13,388 bases of DNA. Origin: Pseudomonadota bacterium. GTDB taxonomy: Bacteria; Pseudomonadota; Gammaproteobacteria; Burkholderiales; Burkholderiaceae. Position 1 is the first letter of the stretch, and every line of letters begins with the position of its first letter. The position numbers were made by a program, and so were the translations under genes. This document shows positions 6,853 through 13,388 of this stretch, piece after piece. The DNA is taken from contig JAJXUC010000106.1 in assembly GCA_021783435.1 (NCBI GenBank), positions 1 through 13,388 on the forward strand. Direction: 5' to 3'. The notes beneath the pieces are model-generated. The model made no database searches. It had not been told where the DNA came from and saw only the letters and a list, made by a program, of their open reading frames with translations.

Positions 6853-7659
6853 ATGCATCTCTACCGCAACATGGACCGGGCGGCTCTTGACGCGGCCTAC
6901 AACAATAGCGCCGCAGTCCCCGGCAGCGCTGGGATTGTCGCGAGCTGGCAGGATCGCAGCAAACGTCTGCGCAGCCTGCACCCCGCCAACCTCGACCTGC
7001 GGTACGGCGAAGCCGAACGCAACCGGATCGACTACTTCGACGCTGGGGGCGGGGCGCCATTGCTGGTCTTCATTCACGGCGGATACTGGCAGATGCGGGA
7101 GAAGGAAACCTTCTCGTTTCTGGCCGCCGGGCCGCTTGCGCATGGCATCAGCGTCGCCCTGGTCGGCTACACGCTCGCGCCCGAAAAACGGCTGAGCGGG
7201 ATGGTTGAGGAAATCAACGCGGCATTGGATTTTCTCGCGCGCAGCAGCAACGCCCTGTATGTTTCAGGGTGGTCGGCGGGCGGCCACCTGGCCGCCATGG
7301 CCATGACCCATCCCGCCGTGAAAGGCGGCCTGGCGATCAGCGGGATCTACGACCTCGAACCGATCCGCTTGTGCTACGTCAACGACAAGCTCGGGCTTGA
7401 TGACGAGGAAGTCCGGCGCTGCAGCCCCATGGCCCTCGCCGCCCCCGGCAAGCCCCTGCATCTCGCTTATGGCGGCAACGAACTGCCCGAACTGCAGCGC
7501 CAGTCCGAGGCCTATTTCCAGGCACTCCGATCGCAGCAGCAAGACCTCTATGCATTGCACAGGCTCGCCGGACACGACCACTTTTCCATCCTCGAAGCGC
7601 TGGCTTCGCCGGATGGGGTGCTCATGCATGCCGCACGCCGCTTCATGGGCACCGATTGA
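6853..7659 (+). CDS. Alpha/beta hydrolase, kynurenine formamidase-like
   Basis: A 268-residue cytoplasmic hydrolase (no signal peptide). It carries the oxyanion-hole motif HGGYW (75-79), typical of arylformamidases and related esterases, and the nucleophile elbow GWSAGG (139-144) with Ser141. The catalytic acid is probably in YGGNELPE (206-213) and the base is His241 or His243 in GHDHFS. Kynurenine formamidases hydrolyse N-formylkynurenine, but no tryptophan-degradation genes are nearby. Next to a nitrogen-compound importer and an AtzE-type amidase, a different formamide, amide or ureide substrate is more likely. The gene follows the ATPase by 112 bases on the same strand and may be the last gene of the transporter operon, though the hairpin at 6721-6754 may reduce readthrough. 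Family assignment is firm; the substrate is open. Confidence 0.85.
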   Translation: MHLYRNMDRAALDAAYNNSAAVPGSAGIVASWQDRSKRLRSLHPANLDLRYGEAERNRIDYFDAGGGAPLLVFIHGGYWQMREKETFSFLAAGPLAHGISVALVGYTLAPEKRLSGMVEEINAALDFLARSSNALYVSGWSAGGHLAAMAMTHPAVKGGLAISGIYDLEPIRLCYVNDKLGLDDEEVRRCSPMALAAPGKPLHLAYGGNELPELQRQSEAYFQALRSQQQDLYALHRLAGHDHFSILEALASPDGVLMHAARRFMGTD

Positions 7660-7913
7660 TAATTGCCAAATCCATGGCCGTTCGAGCCAATCCCCACCCC
7701 GCGGAATGGTGAGATCGGGAAGGGACTTTGTACGCCGCCCGGGCCAGCATGAAATACGAGATCGAGGCCGACAAGCCCCGGCACCCATGCCGGCGGTACG
7801 GATCAGGGGACGCCAGCGTGCCTGGTCCACGATTACCAATCACTGACAATTCGGAGCCGTACCGCAGCTCGGCGTGCAGCTGCGAGCCTTCAAATGCCAT
7901 TTTCCTCTCTGCC

Positions 7914-8690
7914 ATGAAAATCGCCACCTGGAACATCAATTCTCTTTCGGTGCGCCTGCCTCAGGTGCTGGACTGGCTGCAGTCCCACCAACCCGATGTC
8001 CTGGTGCTGCAGGAAACCAAACTCACCGACGACAAGTTTCCGCATGCCGAATTGCAGCAGGCGGGCTGGCAGGCGCAGTGCTTCGGCCAGCGCACCTACA
8101 ACGGCGTGGCGCTGCTGTCGCGGCAACCGGCCAGCGAGCCGGTGCACAACATTCCCGGTTTCGCGGATGCGCAAGCACGGGTGATCTCGGCCAGCGTGGA
8201 GGGGCTGCGCGTGGTGGGCGCCTATTTCCCGAATGGCCAGGAGCCGGGCAGCGACAAGTTCGCCTACAAGATGGCCTGGCTCGAGGCCTTGGAGTCCTGG
8301 TTGCGCGCGCAGATTACCCGCCACCCGAACCTGGTGTTGATGGGCGATTTCAACATCGCGCCGGAAGACCGCGACGTCTACGACCCGGAGGCCTGGCGTG
8401 GCAAGATCCATTGCACCGACGAGGAGCGGGCGCACTTCCGCAACCTGGTCGGCCTGGGCCTGGTGGACAGTTTCCGCCTGTTCGAGCAGGCACCGAGAAG
8501 CTGGAGCTGGTGGGATTACCGCAACCTGGCCTTCCGCAGAAACCAGGGGCTGCGCATCGACCATATCCTGGTCAGCGAGTCCCTGAAAAGCAGCGTGCTC
8601 TCGTGCAGCATCGACAAAACTCCGCGCAGGAACGAGCGTCCGAGCGACCATGCTCCGGTGCTCGCGGAGCTGGCCTGGCCGGCGCATTGA
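7914..8690 (+). CDS. xthA: Exodeoxyribonuclease III (AP endonuclease)
   Basis: A 258-residue DNA repair enzyme that removes 3' blocks and cuts at abasic sites. The Exo III/APE1 catalytic set is complete: Asn7 in MKIATWNINS, Glu34 in LVLQETK, the GDFNIAPED motif with Asp145 and Asn147, Asp216 in RIDHILVSE, and the terminal pair Asp245/His246 in RPSDHAPV. Tyr104 lies in VVGAYFPNG. The start is fixed by the conserved MKIATWN beginning, though the upstream sequence is pyrimidine-rich (TTTTCCTCTCTGCC) and lacks a Shine-Dalgarno match. The 254 bases before it (7660-7913) hold only a weak hairpin, CCGGC-ACCCAT-GCCGG at 7778-7793, and no clear promoter. It converges on ntrC with 45 bases between stops and appears unrelated in function to its neighbours. 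Confidence 0.96.
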   Translation: MKIATWNINSLSVRLPQVLDWLQSHQPDVLVLQETKLTDDKFPHAELQQAGWQAQCFGQRTYNGVALLSRQPASEPVHNIPGFADAQARVISASVEGLRVVGAYFPNGQEPGSDKFAYKMAWLEALESWLRAQITRHPNLVLMGDFNIAPEDRDVYDPEAWRGKIHCTDEERAHFRNLVGLGLVDSFRLFEQAPRSWSWWDYRNLAFRRNQGLRIDHILVSESLKSSVLSCSIDKTPRRNERPSDHAPVLAELAWPAH

Positions 8691-8735
8691 CCAGGCCCAC
8701 CATACCCAGGCGTCGCCGCGAGGTCCAAGCCCAAC

Positions 8736-10313
<1,578 letters not shown>

Positions 10314-10405
10314 GATGCGAGTCCCGCTGCAAAGGGCATGCGCGTGCCGTGATCAAGGCCTGGCCCCCTCATGAGGAAACGCAGGGCTGCCCCAAGTTTT
10401 CTCAT

Positions 10406-10446
10406 CCCCCTTGGGAGGCAGCCGCTGCAAAGCGGCGGCCTGGGGG
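10406..10446. repeat. Long imperfect hairpin between ntrB and ntrC
   Basis: The arms are CCCCC (10406-10410) with GGGGG (10442-10446), AGGC (10416-10419) with GCCT (10438-10441), and GCCGCT (10421-10426) with AGCGGC (10431-10436), closing on GCAA (a GNRA-type loop on the plus strand). There is one A/G mismatch and a five-base bulge. It starts four bases after the ntrB stop in the direction of transcription. The CCCCC-TTGGG style is reminiscent of dispersed GC-rich repeats in Burkholderiales genomes, which I infer from memory only. It may protect ntrB mRNA or lower ntrC readthrough. Confidence 0.7.
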
Positions 10447-10449
10447 CGC

Positions 10450-11514
10450 TCAAGCCAGCGGCATGAGGATGCGAAAATCGGTCAGGCCGGGTTGGCTGTC
10501 GCACTCGATGGTTCCCTGATGTTGTTGGATGAAGGTCTGGGCCAGGGTCAACCCCAGGCCGCTGCCACCCTCCCGCCCCGACACCAGCGGAAAGAACATA
10601 CGGTCCTTGATATCCGCCGGCACCCCAGGGCCGTTGTCCGTGATATGCAAGAGCAGTGCCAGGCGATGGCGCTGCTTGGTCAGCGTGACCTGCCGCGCGA
10701 TGCGGGTCTTGAACACGATACGGGCGTCCCCGGCGCGCATGCGTTCGGCCAAGGCCTGCGCGGCGTTGTGGGAGATATTCAGAATGGCCTGGATGAGCTG
10801 CTCGCGGTCGCCGCGGAACTCCGGAATGCTGGCGTCGTAGTCGCGCACCACCGTGAGGCCTTGGGGAAATTCGGCCAGGATCACGGAGCGCACGCGCTCG
10901 AGCACCTCGTGGATATTCACGTCGCCGACCACATGCGGACGCCTGTGCGGCGCCAGCAGCCGATCGACGAGGGTTTGCAGACGGTCGGCCTCGTGAATGA
11001 TGATCCGGGTGTATTCCTGCAACTCGCGGGTGTCGACCTCCATCTGCAACAGTTGCGCCGCCCCCCGAATACCGCCCAGAGGATTCTTGATCTCGTGCGC
11101 AAGGTTACGGATGAGGTCTTTGTTGGCCTGAGCATGGTTCAGCCACTGCTCCTCGCGCTCCAGGCGGGTCTGCTGCCCAAGTTCGACCAACTCCACCAGA
11201 AGCACGTCGGCGCCCTCGGTACGGGCGACAATGAGCTGGACCTGGATCGGGTCAGTCGCGGTGCGCGCCAGCACCGCGCAGTCGAAGCGCTTGCTGCTGA
11301 ACTCGTTGGCATGCACTTGCCGCAGAGCCTCGTGCCACAGGGACTCCCGGGTGAGCGACTGGGCCAGATCCTGCCCGAGGAGATGCCTGCGCGACAGGCC
11401 CAAGCCGGCCTCCATCGCCGGATTGGCGTAGAGCACGCGGCCTTGCGGGTCGACCAGGGCCGCCATGGTGGCCAACCAGTCCAGCGCGGCCTGGGCTGGA
11501 AAATCAACCTCCAT
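10450..11514 (-). CDS. glnL: Nitrogen sensor histidine kinase NtrB (NR(II))
   Basis: A 354-residue cytoplasmic kinase/phosphatase that phosphorylates NtrC when nitrogen is short and is controlled by PII. An N-terminal PAS domain (about 10-110, LDWLATMAALVDPQGRVLYA) precedes the H-box NLAHEIKNPLGG with phospho-acceptor His140. The ATPase domain has the N-box ILNISHNAAQAL, the G1 box DNGPGVP, and the G2 box GGSGLGL near the C-terminus. The frame stays open upstream, so starts at ATG 11604 or GTG 11619 (overlapping the preceding gene by 26 bases) are possible. I chose ATG 11514 because it puts the histidine at 140, next to His139 of the enteric protein, and the extra upstream residues look non-conserved. 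None of these starts has a strong ribosome-binding sequence. Confidence 0.93.
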   Translation of the reverse strand: MEVDFPAQAALDWLATMAALVDPQGRVLYANPAMEAGLGLSRRHLLGQDLAQSLTRESLWHEALRQVHANEFSSKRFDCAVLARTATDPIQVQLIVARTEGADVLLVELVELGQQTRLEREEQWLNHAQANKDLIRNLAHEIKNPLGGIRGAAQLLQMEVDTRELQEYTRIIIHEADRLQTLVDRLLAPHRRPHVVGDVNIHEVLERVRSVILAEFPQGLTVVRDYDASIPEFRGDREQLIQAILNISHNAAQALAERMRAGDARIVFKTRIARQVTLTKQRHRLALLLHITDNGPGVPADIKDRMFFPLVSGREGGSGLGLTLAQTFIQQHQGTIECDSQPGLTDFRILMPLA

Positions 11515-11593
11515 CGACGCGCCCGAAACCGCAGGGGGTTTCGCGGCGTCGGTGGTCCCAGCCCTGCCGTGGCGAGGTGATGGATCGCCCCGG

Positions 11594-12112
11594 TTACGGC
11601 CCATAACGTTGCAACTCACGCTGCAGGGCCTGGATATTGGCCTCTGTCAACGTGATCTGGTTTTTCATCTGGGCCACGCGATCGAGATATGTCTGGTAGT
11701 TTTTCTCGTTTCCCAAGCGCGCGGGCTGGCCGTTGTTGTAGGCCTTGAGCAAAGCCTCCAGCTTGAGTTGCTGGCTTTGCAACTCGGCGTCGAGGATGCG
11801 ACGCGCCTCGGCGTCGCGTTCCTTTTGCGTGGCAGCACTGACGCGATCGGCTCCCGAGGCGCCACGCGTCGCTGTCGCTGGTTTTTTCGCGCTCGGCGCG
11901 GTGGGCGACATCACACTGACGTTGGCGTTGTCGACCGGTTTGCAATTCTTGGACTTCACCACACTGAGCATGTTCGTGTAGGAGTTGTCCGGACAACGAT
12001 AAACACGGTTCGGGTCGGTCTCCTGCGCATGGGCGAAAAGAGGCACGAGCGCCAAACCCCAGCAGGCGAGCATCTGGATCAGGCGACGGCGCAAAGCGGG
12101 GATACGGAGCAT
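11594..12112 (-). CDS. Small exported DUF4124-like protein between glnA and ntrB
   Basis: A 172-residue protein of unknown function. Residues 1-30 are a signal peptide: MLRIPALRRRLIQ, then a hydrophobic stretch with a cysteine, ending FAHAQ. The mature N-terminus has the short motif NRVYRCPDNSYTN and a second cysteine (KSKNCKPV), which could form a disulfide, as in DUF4124-type domains. A Ser/Thr/Ala/Lys-rich linker follows, then two helical, probably coiled-coil, segments (RILDAELQSQQLKLEALLK and YLDRVAQMKNQITLTEANIQ) with an NGQPARLGNEKNY turn between them. It is transcribed with ntrB and ntrC and lies after glnA and its terminator. A periplasmic role next to nitrogen-control genes is unexplained; the linkage appears common in Betaproteobacteria, from memory. 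No function should be assumed. Confidence 0.85.
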   Translation of the reverse strand: MLRIPALRRRLIQMLACWGLALVPLFAHAQETDPNRVYRCPDNSYTNMLSVVKSKNCKPVDNANVSVMSPTAPSAKKPATATRGASGADRVSAATQKERDAEARRILDAELQSQQLKLEALLKAYNNGQPARLGNEKNYQTYLDRVAQMKNQITLTEANIQALQRELQRYGP

Positions 12113-12215
12113 CGAAAACCTGTCGGAAGAAGGTGGATCGGCAGGGCTGAGTGTAAGACCATCACAAGGCCATGCACCGAAGCGGGCACTTGTCGATCGA
12201 GCCGGATGCACCGGA

Positions 12216-12253
12216 AAACAACAGGGGGACGGCGAACCGTCCCCCTGTTGTTT
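12216..12253 (-). terminator. Intrinsic terminator after glnA
   Basis: AAACAACAGGGGGACGG (12216-12232) pairs without mismatch with CCGTCCCCCTGTTGTTT (12237-12253), a 17-bp stem with a four-base loop that reads TTCG on the minus strand. On the minus strand the stem is followed by TTTTCC, and it begins 47 bases after the glnA stop. It separates glnA from the DUF4124-ntrB-ntrC genes, which must then have their own promoter or depend on readthrough. Confidence 0.93.
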
Positions 12254-12300
12254 GTATGTGCCGGCGTCGTTCGCTTTCAACGCACGCCGGCCGGCCAGGA

Positions 12301-13388
12301 TTACAGCGAGTAGTACATGTCGAATTCCACCGGATGGGTGGTCATGCGGAAACGCGTGACTTCTTCCATCTTGAGGCTGATGTAGGCATCGATGAAGTCC
12401 TCGCTGAACACGCCGCCCTTGGTGAGGAAGGCGCGATCCTTGTCCAGGTACTCGAGCGCCTGGTCGAGGCTCGAGCACACGGTCGGGATCTTGGCGTCTT
12501 CTTCCGGCGGCAGGTCGTACAGGTTCTTGCTTGCGGCCTCGCCGGGGTGGATCTTGTTTTCCACCCCATCCAGGCCCGCCATCAGCATGGCCGCGAAAGC
12601 CAGATAGGGGTTGGCGGTGGGGTCCGGGAAACGCACCTCGATGCGGCGTGCCTTGTCGCTGGGCACGTAGGGCACGCGGATCGAAGCCGAACGATTGCGA
12701 GCCGAGTAGGCCAGCTTCACGGGAGCCTCGAAGCCGGGAACCAGGCGTTTGTACGAGTTGGTGCCGGGGTTGGTGATGGCGTTCAAAGCGCGGGCATGCT
12801 TGATGATGCCGCCGATGTAGTACAGCGCGAACTCGGACAGCCCGGCGTAACCGTTGCCGGCGAACAGGTTCTTGCCATCCTTCCAGACGGACTGGTGCAC
12901 GTGCATGCCGGAACCGTTGTCGCCGACGACGGGCTTGGGCATGAAGGTGGCGGTCTTGCCATAGCTGTGGGCCACGTTCTGCACCACGTACTTCAGGATC
13001 TGGGTCCAGTCGGCGCGCTGCACCAGGGTGGAGAACTTGGTGCCGATCTCGCACTGGCCGGCGCCCGCCACTTCGTGGTGATGCACCTCGACGGGCACGC
13101 CCATCTGCTCGAGCAGCAGGCACATTTCAGAGCGGATGTCCTGCAGGCTGTCGACCGGCGGAACCGGGAAATAGCCGCCCTTGACCGCCGGACGGTGGCC
13201 CATGTTGCCGCCCTCGATCTTTTCGCCCGTCATCCAGGAGGCTTCGTCCGAGTCGATCTTAACGAAGCAGCCGGCCATGTCGACATTCCAGCGCACCTGG
13301 TCGAAGATGAAGAATTCGGGCTCGGGACCGAAGAAGGCGGTGTCGCCAATGCCCGAAGCCTTGAGATAGGCCTCGGCCTTCTTGGCGA
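12301..13388 (-). CDS. glnA: Glutamine synthetase type I, N-terminus outside the window
   Basis: ATP-dependent enzyme that makes glutamine from glutamate and ammonium; it forms a dodecamer in the cytoplasm. About 361 codons are visible of the usual 470 or so; the frame is open at the right edge, so the first hundred or so residues lie outside. Active-site blocks are present: [55 protein letters not shown] and [11 protein letters not shown]. The adenylylation-site motif [10 protein letters not shown] is intact (Tyr codon near 12520), so activity is probably controlled by GlnE adenylylation as in other GSI-beta enzymes. The end EFDMYYSL is typical. A strong terminator follows. It lies upstream of ntrB and ntrC on the same strand, as in the enteric glnALG operon, but with an extra gene between. 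Confidence 0.98.
   Translation of the reverse strand, partial: AKKAEAYLKASGIGDTAFFGPEPEFFIFDQVRWNVDMAGCFVKIDSDEASWMTGEKIEGGNMGHRPAVKGGYFPVPPVDSLQDIRSEMCLLLEQMGVPVEVHHHEVAGAGQCEIGTKFSTLVQRADWTQILKYVVQNVAHSYGKTATFMPKPVVGDNGSGMHVHQSVWKDGKNLFAGNGYAGLSEFALYYIGGIIKHARALNAITNPGTNSYKRLVPGFEAPVKLAYSARNRSASIRVPYVPSDKARRIEVRFPDPTANPYLAFAAMLMAGLDGVENKIHPGEAASKNLYDLPPEEDAKIPTVCSSLDQALEYLDKDRAFLTKGGVFSEDFIDAYISLKMEEVTRFRMTTHPVEFDMYYSL

Noticed and set aside
7778..7793. CCGGC-ACCCAT-GCCGG hairpin as a terminator after the hydrolase.
   Set aside because: The stem is only 5 bp, no T-run follows, and it lies about 120 bases past the stop codon.
12113..12215. A possible sigma-54 or sigma-70 promoter for the DUF4124-ntrB-ntrC genes (TGGCCTTGTGATGGTC, and TTACACT near the gene).
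   Set aside because: The GC of the -12 block is missing at the right spacing, and no -35 box pairs well with TACACT; a promoter is expected here but none can be supported.
12313..13123. A long open frame antiparallel or out of frame to glnA that continues into the DUF4124 gene.
   Set aside because: The part overlapping glnA is a shadow of its codon bias; only the portion from ATG 12112 has a signal peptide and domain-like sequence.

Overview
The window is GC-rich and dense, and it carries a glnA / small secreted protein / ntrB / ntrC block of the kind found in Betaproteobacteria. Together with the protein styles, this suggests a Burkholderiales bacterium, probably near the Alcaligenaceae (Bordetella/Achromobacter-like). 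That placement is inference from content, not a database match.

Layout. (1) Positions 1-601, minus strand: the start of a polar amino acid ABC transporter substrate-binding protein, running off the left edge. (2) 602-1164: a divergent control region with two back-to-back sigma-54 (-24/-12) promoter matches, one facing each way. (3) 1165-3967, plus strand: a tight operon of a GatC-like HpxX/AtzG protein, an AtzE-family amidohydrolase, an HpxZ/AtzH protein and an FCD-type GntR regulator. These are the families known from oxalurate catabolism (hpxXYZ) and from cyanuric acid catabolism (atzG-E-H). (4) 3968-4122: a third, near-perfect sigma-54 promoter. (5) 4123-7659, plus strand: a NitT/TauT-type ABC importer (Tat-exported binding protein, permease, ATPase) followed by an alpha/beta hydrolase resembling kynurenine formamidase. 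(6) 7914-8690, plus strand: exodeoxyribonuclease III, converging on the next block. (7) 8736-13388, minus strand: ntrC, ntrB, a small exported DUF4124-like protein and most of glnA, with a strong terminator after glnA.

How it fits together. The left half looks like a nitrogen-scavenging island. The importer would bring in a small amide- or ureide-like compound, the amidohydrolase with its two partners would break C-N bonds, the formamidase-like hydrolase may act on a related amide, and the GntR protein would sense substrate or product. All three transcription units in this half have sigma-54 promoter matches, and NtrB/NtrC, the classic sigma-54 nitrogen regulators, are encoded about 5 kb away beside glutamine synthetase. 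The natural substrate cannot be read from the sequence. Oxalurate or a carboxybiuret-like ureide are the best-founded guesses from the enzyme families.
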